64,000 bases of DNA from Candidatus Zixiibacteriota bacterium (GTDB taxonomy: Bacteria; Zixibacteria; MSB-5A5; GN15; JACZUZ01): assembly GCA_024280775.1 (NCBI GenBank), contig JAJRPM010000015.1:207721-271720 (forward strand), written 5' to 3'. This document shows, piece by piece, positions 55,811 through 64,000 of the stretch. The position numbers and the translations under genes were made by a program. The notes under the pieces are model-generated. The model did not search any database and had not been told where the DNA came from. It saw nothing but the letters and a program-made list of their open reading frames with translations. Each line of letters begins with the position of its first letter. Positions within the stretch are counted from its first letter, which is position 1.

Positions 55811-57889
55811 CTACTTCGCTACGCCTGCTTTTTCAAGTATCTTCTTGGTTGCCTCTGCCGGTAAACGCATAAACTTGCTGAAATGCATCGAGAATACTGC
55901 TCTACCCTGCGAAATATTACGCAGATTGGTCGCATATCCGAACATTTCCGAGAGCGGCACTTCTACCGTAACAGTTTGCTCATCAGCGCGAGCTTCAATC
56001 GCGCCGATTCTTCCGCGTCGTCCGTTGATATCGCCAACCACTGAACCGACATAAGCTTCCGGCGTAACAATTACCACCGACATAATAGGCTCAAGCAATA
56101 TCGGACCGGCTTTGCGTGCGGCATTCTGGAACGCCATCGATCCGGCAATCTTGAAGGCCATCTCCGACGAATCGACATCATGGTATGAACCGTCAATCAA
56201 CTGAACATGGATACCAGTAAGCGGGTTGCCGGCAAGAATACCATTCTGCATGGCTTCCTTGATGCCCTTCTCGATTGAGGGGACATATTCGCGCGGCACA
56301 TCACCGCCCTTGATTTTATTCTCAAAGATGAACTCTTCGTCACCCTCCACCGGGCCCATTTTAATAACACAGTGACCGTATTGCCCCTTACCCCCGGACT
56401 GGCGGACGAATTTGCCTTCGGCCTCGACATGCTTGGTGATAGCCTCACGATACGAAACCTGAGGCTTACCGACATTTGCCTGGACCTTGAACTCACGCAA
56501 CATGCGGTCTACAAGAATCTCAAGATGCAATTCACCCATACCAGAGATAATAGTCTGGCCGGTTTCTTCGTCGGTTTTGACTCTGAACGTTGGATCCTCT
56601 TCGGCGAGCTTTTGAAGCGCTTCGTCGAGCTTATCCATATCGGCTTTGGTTTTCGGCTCAACGGCTACATCGATAACCGGATCCGGGAAGTTCATCTCTT
56701 CAAGGACAATCGGGTGCTTCGGATCACACAGAGTGTGACCGGTTGTGGTTTTTCTTAAACCGACAACCGCGACAATATCACCAGCGGTCATCGTCTTTAC
56801 ATCTTCGCGTTTATTGGAATGCATGCGAAGAATGCGCGAGATGCGCTCTTTTTGCCCGGTAACACTATTGAGCGCGTATGAACCGGCATCTAAAGTTCCG
56901 GAATATACGCGAATGTATGAGATCTTACCTACATGGGGATCAGTAGCAATCTTGAAAGCCAACGCTGTAAATGGCTCAGAGGCATCAGCTTTGCGCGTAA
57001 TCGTTTTCTCAGACGCAGGAGCGTGACCTTCTGTATCCTTGACATCAGCCGGTGAGGGCAAGAAGTCAATTACACAGTCAAGTAGCTTCTGCACACCCTT
57101 GTTTTTGAAGGCGGAACCACAAAGGACAGGAACCATATCGCAGTTAAGACATGCCGCGCGCACAGCCGCGATCACCTCTTTCGGGAGAATCGGCTGGTCA
57201 TCGAGGAATTTTTCTAGTAAATGATCATCATATTCAGAGACAGCCTCTAGTAGTCTTTCGCGAGACTTAGCGGCTTGCTCCTTCATGTCATCAGGAATCG
57301 GCATATCGTCGTAGGTCATGCCCGCCGACTCTTCGTGGTACACGCGGAAAGTCATAGTAATCAAATCGACGACACCGTTGAAAGTCTCACCGCCGCCGGA
57401 AGGGATTGTTATGGGAACACAATTAGAACCGAGACGATCATTCATCTCGCTCACAGCCTTAAAGAAGTCAGCCCCGACCCTGTCCATCTTATTGACAAAG
57501 GCGATTCTAGGAACACCGTAACGATCGGCCTGACGCCAAACAGTCTCAGATTGCGGCTCTACACCACCAACAGCGCAGAACAGCGCTACGGCGCCGTCAA
57601 GAACTCTAAGTGAGCGCTCTACTTCAACTGTGAAGTCTACGTGGCCTGGGGTGTCAATGATATTGATTTCGTGCTTACGCCAATATGCGGTTGTCGCGGC
57701 GGAGGTGATAGTAATGCCGCGCTCTTTTTCCTGCTCCATCCAGTCCATAGTGGCCGCGCCTTCATGAACTTCGCCAATGCGATGCAGGCGACCTGTGTAA
57801 TACAGGACTCTTTCGGTGGTTGTTGTTTTGCCGGCATCGATGTGGGCCATGATACCGATATTTCTAATTTTTGATATGGGCGTAGACAT
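55811..57889 (-). CDS. fusA: Elongation factor G
   Basis: About 692 residues. I set the start at the ATG at 57889 ([33 protein letters not shown]) because the track's first 15 residues are not family sequence. GTPase motifs [18 protein letters not shown] and [10 protein letters not shown] are present, and five EF-G domains run to [17 protein letters not shown]. It translocates tRNA and mRNA. Confidence 0.96.
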   Translation of the reverse strand: MSTPISKIRNIGIMAHIDAGKTTTTERVLYYTGRLHRIGEVHEGAATMDWMEQEKERGITITSAATTAYWRKHEINIIDTPGHVDFTVEVERSLRVLDGAVALFCAVGGVEPQSETVWRQADRYGVPRIAFVNKMDRVGADFFKAVSEMNDRLGSNCVPITIPSGGGETFNGVVDLITMTFRVYHEESAGMTYDDMPIPDDMKEQAAKSRERLLEAVSEYDDHLLEKFLDDQPILPKEVIAAVRAACLNCDMVPVLCGSAFKNKGVQKLLDCVIDFLPSPADVKDTEGHAPASEKTITRKADASEPFTALAFKIATDPHVGKISYIRVYSGTLDAGSYALNSVTGQKERISRILRMHSNKREDVKTMTAGDIVAVVGLRKTTTGHTLCDPKHPIVLEEMNFPDPVIDVAVEPKTKADMDKLDEALQKLAEEDPTFRVKTDEETGQTIISGMGELHLEILVDRMLREFKVQANVGKPQVSYREAITKHVEAEGKFVRQSGGKGQYGHCVIKMGPVEGDEEFIFENKIKGGDVPREYVPSIEKGIKEAMQNGILAGNPLTGIHVQLIDGSYHDVDSSEMAFKIAGSMAFQNAARKAGPILLEPIMSVVIVTPEAYVGSVVGDINGRRGRIGAIEARADEQTVTVEVPLSEMFGYATNLRNISQGRAVFSMHFSKFMRLPAEATKKILEKAGVAK

Positions 57890-58229
57890 TAGATTACTTT
57901 TCGAGAGGGGATCAATTCTGAGATTGGGTGACAAGCCGGTAGGGTCACGGGACGCTCTGGAATCAAGTAGATTCAGATCCCGTGGTTACAATCAAGAGCT
58001 ACAATCGCAACAACTTGCTGGACGGGAAAACTGCAATGCCTACATTGTCAAAGAACGAAACTATCGTGAACGAAACTTTGCGAAAACGCCTAGTGCGCAG
58101 GGCGCTGCGTCTTCCAACAACTTCATCAATTACTATCAGTGTATTCCCACTCCTGCTTCAGATTAATCGTTAACTTACTAATTGACTTTTTACTATATGA
58201 TACTCGCAATATGAAGTAGACTCGTTAGC
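57890..58229. other. Interval between rpsG and fusA
   Basis: 340 bases. Plus-strand ORFs here (57816-58166, 57982-58173) are antisense, without family features. A 14-base block ATCGCAACAACTTG (58004-58017) also occurs in the rpsL leader. A secondary promoter for fusA-tuf is possible but I could not define one. Confidence 0.45.
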
Positions 58230-58703
58230 CTACCAGCGGAAATGTGCGAACGCCTTATTGGCGTCGGCCATTCTATGCGTGTCTTCTCTCTTCTTAACTG
58301 CGGCGCCTTCATTTTTTGACGCGGCCCACAACTCTGCGCCTAACCGCTCTCCGAGTGACTTTTCGGATCTACTTCTAGCGGCGGCGATAAGCCAACGCAT
58401 TGCAAGAGCATTACGTCTGCGAGGACGAACCTCTACCGGCACCTGGTATGTTGTGCCACCAACACGGCGAGACTTCACTTCCAAAGAGGGCTTCACGTTG
58501 TTCAAACCCTTGTGAAAGACTTCAAGCCCCTCTTCGTCTTCAGCGCGCTCGGATACTACATCAATCGCGGAGTACATAATGCGCTCAGCGATAGATTTTT
58601 TGCCGCGCTTCATTAAGGCATTAATAAACTGCGCAACGACCTGATCATTGAACCTTGGGTCAGGTATTACTGCTTTTTTCTGTATACTTTTTCTTCTTGG
58701 CAT
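58230..58703 (-). CDS. rpsG: 30S ribosomal protein S7
   Basis: 157 residues. [46 protein letters not shown] and [30 protein letters not shown] are typical. It organises the 30S head. Confidence 0.97.
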   Translation of the reverse strand: MPRRKSIQKKAVIPDPRFNDQVVAQFINALMKRGKKSIAERIMYSAIDVVSERAEDEEGLEVFHKGLNNVKPSLEVKSRRVGGTTYQVPVEVRPRRRNALAMRWLIAAARSRSEKSLGERLGAELWAASKNEGAAVKKREDTHRMADANKAFAHFRW

Positions 58704-58742
58704 ACTATCACACTGTTTCGACGCAGACCTACAGTCGAATTC

Positions 58743-59120
58743 CTATTTCTTCGTTGGCCTTTTCACGCCATACTTTGATCGACTATTGGTGCGACCGTCA
58801 ACTCCGGAGGTGTCCATAGCGCCGCGGATGACGTGGTAGCGCACTCCCGGCAAGTCTTTTACACGGCCGCCACGAATCAACACAATAGAATGCTCCTGCA
58901 AGTTGTGTCCTTCACCCGGGATATATGCGGTGACTTCCATTTGATTAGTCAGCTTCACACGAGCGACTTTACGCAATGCTGAATTCGGCTTCTTCGGTGT
59001 TGAAGTATAGACGCGAGTACATACGCCGCGCTTTTGCGGAGCGCCCTTCAAACCCGGGGTGTTCTTTTTATCGATGAGCCGCTTGCGACCGCTTCGAATT
59101 AGCTGATTTATTGTTGGCAC
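58743..59120 (-). CDS. rpsL: 30S ribosomal protein S12 (GTG start)
   Basis: 125 residues. I set the start at the GTG at 59120 (family start [13 protein letters not shown]). GGAG lies 7 bases upstream, and the track's TTG start adds nine foreign residues. [19 protein letters not shown] and [31 protein letters not shown] are the decoding-centre loops. K in TPKKPNS is the wild-type streptomycin-sensitive residue. Confidence 0.97.
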   Translation of the reverse strand: MPTINQLIRSGRKRLIDKKNTPGLKGAPQKRGVCTRVYTSTPKKPNSALRKVARVKLTNQMEVTAYIPGEGHNLQEHSIVLIRGGRVKDLPGVRYHVIRGAMDTSGVDGRTNSRSKYGVKRPTKK

Positions 59121-59153
59121 TATGTTACTCCAATAATTCCGTATCAATACAAT

Positions 59154-59174
59154 ATCGCAACAACTTGTTGCGAT
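59154..59174 (-). promoter_or_regulatory. Inverted repeat in the rpsL 5' leader
   Basis: ATCGCAACAA-C-TTGTTGCGAT has perfect 10-base arms around one base, about 22 bases upstream of the rpsL ribosome-binding site. It could be an autoregulatory or stability hairpin. Function is inferred. Confidence 0.5.
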
Positions 59175-59261
59175 TCTTCAATCCCATTTCAGGGGGTCAA
59201 CATTTCTCCCGGCCATCCTCTTGAATAGCCGTATGTTACGCCCCAATATTCGGGGTCACTA

Positions 59262-59289
59262 ATTATAGACTAGACGCTCCAAATGTCAA
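59262..59289 (-). promoter_or_regulatory. Consensus sigma70 promoter of the str-S10-spc-alpha superoperon
   Basis: On the minus strand TTGACA (59289-59284), a 16-bp spacer, then TATAAT (59267-59262), a perfect match to both boxes. It lies about 140 bases upstream of rpsL. Transcription should start near 59255 and could continue to the terminator at 37151-37180. Confidence 0.85.
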
Positions 59290-59461
59290 GCGGAAAATGC
59301 AGATTAGCAAATTTCGGCTTAGCCGCGCTATACTCCTGCGCCACAATGAATTACGTGGCTACAGGAGCCGCTTCACAGCCTTGGCCTGAAATATTTTTTC
59401 ACTTTATCGCCTGAAAACGCAATCGCTTGAAAACGCAATCGCTTGAAACTGCATTGTCAGG
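59290..59461. other. Intergenic remainder between rpoC end and the rpsL promoter
   Basis: No gene seen. It contains three tandem 16-bp repeats (separate entry). No clear rpoC terminator hairpin was found. Confidence 0.5.
59408..59455. repeat. Three tandem copies of a 16-bp repeat after rpoC
   Basis: CGCCTGAAAACGCAAT, CGCTTGAAAACGCAAT and CGCTTGAAACTGCATT, contiguous and ending 6 bases from the rpoC stop. Confidence 0.85.
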
Positions 59462-62400
59462 TCAGTGACTTTCCTCCACCATTTCCACTGCGGGAGTTAT
59501 GCCGATTTCAACATCCTCTGATTCACTTGGCGTAACCTTGACTGAGCGGTAGAAATTAACGCCTGTTCCCGCCGGAATTAGATGCCCGATGATTACATTC
59601 TCTTTGAGTCCCTGAAGCGTGTCAACCTTGCCCTGAATTGCCGCTTCGGTGAGCACCTTGGTGGTCTCCTGGAATGAAGCGGCTGATACAAAGCTGTCTG
59701 TTGAAAGTGACGCTTTTGTGATACCCAAGAGCATTGGCTCAAAGGTAGCGGGTTCACCGCCTTCGGCAACCACGCGGGCATTTTCTTCAGCAAAGCGCAT
59801 TCTATCGACTTGCTCACCTTCGAGAAGGTTGGCATCACCGGCGCTTGTCACATGAACCTTCTGCAACATCTGACGAACAATGACCTCGATATGCTTGTCA
59901 CTAATGCGCACACCCTGGAGACGATAAACTTCCTGGACCTCATTTACCAAGTATTCCTGCACAGCATTATCACCTAAGATACCAAGAATGTCATGCGGAT
60001 CGACAGCGCCCTCACAGAGGGAGTCGCCAGCGCGCACTCTATCGCCGGTGTGAACCAGCATGTGTTTACCATGCGGCACCAAATACTCGCGCTCGTCCTC
60101 GCCATCTATTGAGGTTACTATCACCTGCTGTTGTGAGCGAATGATACGTCCGAATTTGATGTGTCCGTCGATTTCGGTTACAACCGCCGGGTCTTTCGGC
60201 TTTCTAGCTTCGAAGAGCTCGGCAACTCTTGGCAGACCACCGGTAATATCTCGTGTCTTTGAAATATCGCGCGGGATCTTAACCAACATTTCTCCAGCGC
60301 CAAGTTCATCACCGTCACTAACCAACAGGTTAGCGCCAGTCGGTATTCGGTAGCTACTTAGAACTTCTTCTCCGGCGACAATATTGATTGCCGGGAATAG
60401 CGCTTTTTCACGTTGTTCGATAATAATCGGCTGAATCAAACCAGTGGTTTCATCCATTTCCTCGCGCATCGAAACATCAGCTACAATATCGACAAACTTA
60501 ACTACACCGGCTTTGTCGTTCACGATGGTTGCGCTGTATGGATCCCATTCGAATACGGGATCACCCTTGGCGATATTCTTGCCTTCTTCGATTTGTAAGA
60601 CCGCTCCGTAAGGGAGGTGATATCTACCGAGTACGCGGTCCTGATCATTGACGATATGAATCTCGCCATCGCGGTTGACAACTACCAACTCGCCAGATGA
60701 TTTGGCGACAGTGCGAACATCGATAAAGATAACCTTACCGACGTATTTTGATTCTACATTTGACTGCTCGGCGATACGCGCCGCGGTTCCACCGATGTGG
60801 AAGGTGCGCAATGTCAACTGTGTTCCCGGCTCACCAATAGATTGAGCGGCGATAACTCCAACAGCTTCGCCAATATCAACCATATTGAGTGTAGCGAGAT
60901 TACGTCCATAGCATTGTGCACACACGCCACGTTTCGACTCACAAGTCAACACTGAACGTATTCTTGCGGATTCGAGACCGGACTCTTCGATACGTGTCGC
61001 TAGAGCCTCGTTTATCTCACTACCGGCTTCGAGAATCAACTCATCTGTGACCGGGTCATAGATGTCATCCAATGCAACTCGACCTAGTAAGCGATCGCTT
61101 AGTGACTCGATTACGTCTTCGCCCTCTTTGATTGCGGCAATGTCAATTCCTAGAATTGTGCCACAATCGCCCTCGTTGATAATTACATCCTGGGCAACAT
61201 CAACGAGACGACGCGTCAAGTATCCTGCATCAGCTGTTTTCAGCGCTGTATCAGCCAGACCTTTTCTCGCGCCGTGAGTTGAAATAAAGTACTCAGACAC
61301 CGAAAGTCCTTCACGGAAGTTTGAGGTAATAGGCTGTTCGATAATCTCACCAATACCACCGGTGATTTTCTTTTGCGGTTTGGCCATCAGACCACGCATC
61401 CCAGCTAGCTGACGAATTTGCTCTTTGGAGCCACGAGCCCCGGAGTTAGCCATCATATAGACTGGGTTGAAACCTTTGCGATCTTGTTTCAGATGCGCCA
61501 TCATTACTTCAGCAACATGCGAAGTGCATCGAGTCCATAGATCGATGACCTGATTGTAGCGCTCGCCATTGGTAATGAGACCACGCTCGTAGCGCTTTTG
61601 AATTTTCGCTACTTCTTTGGTGGTATCGGCGATGAGTTTGTTTTTCTCTTCGGGGATAACCATATCGACGATTGCCGCAGTTGCCCCGGACTTGGTAGCA
61701 TACTCAAAACCCAGGGATTTGAGTTCATCAAGGAACTGTACTGTCTTTTTGTTACCAACTGTACGAAGGACATTAAGAATAAGCGCTTCCATCTTTCCCT
61801 TGGAGGCAGTCTCATTGAAATAGCCAACTTCATCTGGAATAATTTGATTGAAAATCAAACGACCGACAGTTGTATCAAGCGATTCGTCGTTGTAACGCAC
61901 TTTAATTTTGCTGTGCAGGTCGATGAAGTTGTAATCCAACGCGGCTAGGGCTTCATTCAGGTCTGAGAAACTCATCCCTTCTCCCTTGCCGCCTTCAAGC
62001 ACATTGGTCAGGTAATAGTTACCCAAAACCATATCCTGTGACGGAATGGCAATTGGACGTCCTGATGACGGAAGCAGAATGTTGTTAGAAGCAATCATCA
62101 GCAAGCGTGTTTCAAGTTGCGCTTCAAAAGATAGCGGAACATGCACAGCCATTTGATCGCCGTCAAAGTCAGCGTTGAACGCCGCGCAAGCCAACGGATG
62201 CAGACGAATCGCTTTTCCTTCAACCAATACCGGATAGAACGCCTGAATACCTAGACGATGCAGGGTAGGCGCGCGGTTGAGCATCACCGGATGTTCGCTG
62301 ATAATCTCTTCGAGAATATCCCAAACCTCGGGGCGCTCGCGCTCCACTAGCTTCTTGGCGGATTTTACGGTTTGGACATAGCCTTTCTCTTCAAGCTTCA

Positions 62401-63553
62401 TGATGATGAAGGGCTTGAATAATTCAAGGGCCATGTTCTTGGGCAAACCACATTGGTACATCTTCAATTCAGGTCCGACAACAATTACTGAACGACCTGA
62501 GTAGTCAACACGCTTTCCTAGCAGGTTTTGACGAAATCTTCCCTGCTTGCCTTTGAGCAAATCAGAGAGAGATTTCAACGGACGTTTCGAGTCACCGCGC
62601 ACAGAATGAGTGCGACGACCGTTGTCCATTAGCGCATCAACAGCTTCTTGTAACATGCGCTTTTCATTGCGCAGAATCACTTCCGGCGCATGAATGTTCA
62701 TCAGTTTTTTCAAACGATTGTTACGGTTAATGACCCGGCGATACAAATCGTTCAAGTCAGAAGTCGCAAAACGTCCGCCCTCGAGCGGAACCAGCGGACG
62801 CAAGTCCGGCGGGATGACCGGAATGATATCAAGAATCATCCATTCAGGCTTATTGCTCGATTGGCGGAAAGCCTCGATGATGCGCAGGCGTTTCAGCGCA
62901 TCTTTTTTGCGCTGTACGGAGGTTTCCATCTTCACCTGAGTGCGAAGATTGATAGCCTCTTCTTCTATGTCGAGTTCCTTCAATAGAGTTTGCGCGGCGC
63001 TGGCGCCCATTTCGGCCCGGAATTCTTTGCCGGAATCCTCAAGCTCTACAAACTCTTCTTCGGTTAGCAAGTCACCTTTTTGGAAAGGAGAATTACCCGG
63101 GTCGATCATTACATATGATTCGTAGTAGAGCACCTTCTCAAGCTCACGCATTGAGAGACCTATGGTGTTTCCAATACGTGACGGCAATGACTTGAAGTAC
63201 CAAATATGCGACACTGGAACCGCAAGCTCAATGTGTCCCATGCGCTCTCTGCGAACTTTGGCTTGTGTGACTTCTACACCACAACGGTCACAAACAATAC
63301 CGCGAAAACGAATGCGCTTGTATTTACCGCAATTACATTCCCAGTCTTTTACCGGTCCAAAAATCCTCTCGCAAAAAAGGCCGTCACGTTCGGGTTTAAA
63401 GGAACGATAGTTAATTGTTTCAGGCTTTGTTACTTCGCCAAAGGACCATGAGAGAATTGTTTCCGGGGAGGCGATTTGAATTTTAATCGCCTTGAACTCG
63501 GATGGGCGTCTCTGCGTGTTCCTGTGGATACGCTCGCGTTGTAGCATACTCAC
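59462..63553 (-). CDS. rpoC: RNA polymerase beta' subunit
   Basis: 1363 residues. The N-terminal zinc site is [20 protein letters not shown], the catalytic magnesium motif is [12 protein letters not shown], and the second zinc site is [15 protein letters not shown]. The start is taken as the GTG at 63553 (GGAG 10 bases upstream, stop of the small ORF overlapping by one base). The ATG two codons later is nearly as good. No insertion domain is obvious from the length. Confidence 0.97.
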   Translation of the reverse strand: MSMLQRERIHRNTQRRPSEFKAIKIQIASPETILSWSFGEVTKPETINYRSFKPERDGLFCERIFGPVKDWECNCGKYKRIRFRGIVCDRCGVEVTQAKVRRERMGHIELAVPVSHIWYFKSLPSRIGNTIGLSMRELEKVLYYESYVMIDPGNSPFQKGDLLTEEEFVELEDSGKEFRAEMGASAAQTLLKELDIEEEAINLRTQVKMETSVQRKKDALKRLRIIEAFRQSSNKPEWMILDIIPVIPPDLRPLVPLEGGRFATSDLNDLYRRVINRNNRLKKLMNIHAPEVILRNEKRMLQEAVDALMDNGRRTHSVRGDSKRPLKSLSDLLKGKQGRFRQNLLGKRVDYSGRSVIVVGPELKMYQCGLPKNMALELFKPFIIMKLEEKGYVQTVKSAKKLVERERPEVWDILEEIISEHPVMLNRAPTLHRLGIQAFYPVLVEGKAIRLHPLACAAFNADFDGDQMAVHVPLSFEAQLETRLLMIASNNILLPSSGRPIAIPSQDMVLGNYYLTNVLEGGKGEGMSFSDLNEALAALDYNFIDLHSKIKVRYNDESLDTTVGRLIFNQIIPDEVGYFNETASKGKMEALILNVLRTVGNKKTVQFLDELKSLGFEYATKSGATAAIVDMVIPEEKNKLIADTTKEVAKIQKRYERGLITNGERYNQVIDLWTRCTSHVAEVMMAHLKQDRKGFNPVYMMANSGARGSKEQIRQLAGMRGLMAKPQKKITGGIGEIIEQPITSNFREGLSVSEYFISTHGARKGLADTALKTADAGYLTRRLVDVAQDVIINEGDCGTILGIDIAAIKEGEDVIESLSDRLLGRVALDDIYDPVTDELILEAGSEINEALATRIEESGLESARIRSVLTCESKRGVCAQCYGRNLATLNMVDIGEAVGVIAAQSIGEPGTQLTLRTFHIGGTAARIAEQSNVESKYVGKVIFIDVRTVAKSSGELVVVNRDGEIHIVNDQDRVLGRYHLPYGAVLQIEEGKNIAKGDPVFEWDPYSATIVNDKAGVVKFVDIVADVSMREEMDETTGLIQPIIIEQREKALFPAINIVAGEEVLSSYRIPTGANLLVSDGDELGAGEMLVKIPRDISKTRDITGGLPRVAELFEARKPKDPAVVTEIDGHIKFGRIIRSQQQVIVTSIDGEDEREYLVPHGKHMLVHTGDRVRAGDSLCEGAVDPHDILGILGDNAVQEYLVNEVQEVYRLQGVRISDKHIEVIVRQMLQKVHVTSAGDANLLEGEQVDRMRFAEENARVVAEGGEPATFEPMLLGITKASLSTDSFVSAASFQETTKVLTEAAIQGKVDTLQGLKENVIIGHLIPAGTGVNFYRSVKVTPSESEDVEIGITPAVEMVEESH

Positions 63554-63756
63554 TATGAATTCACTCCTTTATTGGCGGGATTAATGACTGTTTTTTCTAT
63601 TCGGCGCACCACGTTTCCCGGGACACTTACAGTGTCCTTTCCTTGAAACTTGTCACCCGCGACATCATTCGCGATATGATAATCGGCACGGGGTGTTAAT
63701 CCGGTCTTCGTTTCTTTATAGAGCGAAGGTATGTTTGTTTTGGGCGTTAATGACAT
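63553..63756 (-). CDS. Small ORF between rpoB and rpoC, unknown function
   Basis: About 67 residues from the ATG at 63756, with AAAGGTG 8 bases upstream. An earlier ATG at 63774 is also in frame. The stop TAG overlaps the rpoC GTG by one base, which suggests translational coupling. The protein is Lys, Thr and Val rich, with no helix, signal or known domain. A hairpin sits just upstream, after the rpoB stop. It could be a genuine small protein or an open leader. I know of no such rpoB-rpoC gene in model bacteria. Confidence 0.5.
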   Translation of the reverse strand: MSLTPKTNIPSLYKETKTGLTPRADYHIANDVAGDKFQGKDTVSVPGNVVRRIEKTVINPANKGVNS

Positions 63757-63774
63757 TTGTGATACACCTTTCAT

Positions 63775-63808
63775 GCTTTGCTTTTACGAATTCGTAAAAA
63801 GCCAAAGC
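63775..63808 (-). promoter_or_regulatory. Hairpin in the rpoB-rpoC spacer
   Basis: The palindrome TTTTACGAATTCGTAAAA is extended outward by GCTTTG/CAAAGC with one-base bulges. It begins right after the rpoB stop. No T run follows, so it is more likely an RNA processing or stability element than a terminator. Confidence 0.6.

Positions 63809-64000
<192 letters not shown>

Noticed and set aside
57816-58173. Plus-strand ORFs in the rpsG-fusA gap
   Set aside because: They are antisense to a heavily transcribed operon, overlap fusA, and the products have no recognisable domain or clear ribosome-binding site.

Overview
The window looks like a chromosomal segment of a Gram-negative bacterium of the FCB (Fibrobacteres-Chlorobi-Bacteroidetes) type. 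My best guess is a Zixibacteria-like lineage. This is an inference from gene content: two GWxTD-domain exported proteins, three DUF1573 proteins in a row, an M29 aminopeptidase, a membrane pyrophosphatase, a PEGA/TPR protein and short GCCCCTAC-ended intergenic palindromes. No phage, insertion sequence or CRISPR array was seen.

Left part (1-37 kb). This is a mosaic of small operons: a truncated glycosyltransferase pair, a lone cheW, a DUF3179 protein, an M29 aminopeptidase among palindromic repeats, an EamA transporter with an M20 dipeptidase and a ferritin-like protein, an ABC-2 exporter, three DUF1573 paralogues, two GWxTD proteins, a MacA-MacB-TolC-like export system (two permeases), a Yip1-family protein, a proton/sodium-pumping pyrophosphatase (hppA), a large lipoprotein with a G11 tract, a PEGA/TPR protein, an S9 peptidase, surE, a second glycosyltransferase, tRNA-Pro(GGG), a MerR regulator and gpsA.

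Right part (37-64 kb). The ribosomal superoperon is on the minus strand, in the order rpoB-(small ORF)-rpoC-rpsL-rpsG-fusA-tuf-S10-spc-alpha-rplQ. A consensus sigma70 promoter lies upstream of rpsL, and a rho-independent terminator follows rplQ.

Main discovery. Two genes that the ORF track splits are each single reading frames interrupted by one in-frame TGA exactly where the family has a conserved cysteine. In the DUF3179 protein the CPLC motif becomes U-P-L-C. In the third DUF1573 paralogue the PGCGCT motif becomes P-G-U-G-C-T, while its two neighbours keep Cys. Both TGAs are followed by a hairpin whose apical loop starts 21-22 nt downstream, as expected for a bacterial SECIS. I read both as exported selenoproteins. 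No selA, selB, selC or selD is in the window.

A second striking point is secY, an essential gene, which carries an in-frame TAA at a position that is normally Gln (CAA). It is either a sequence error or a real nonsense allele.
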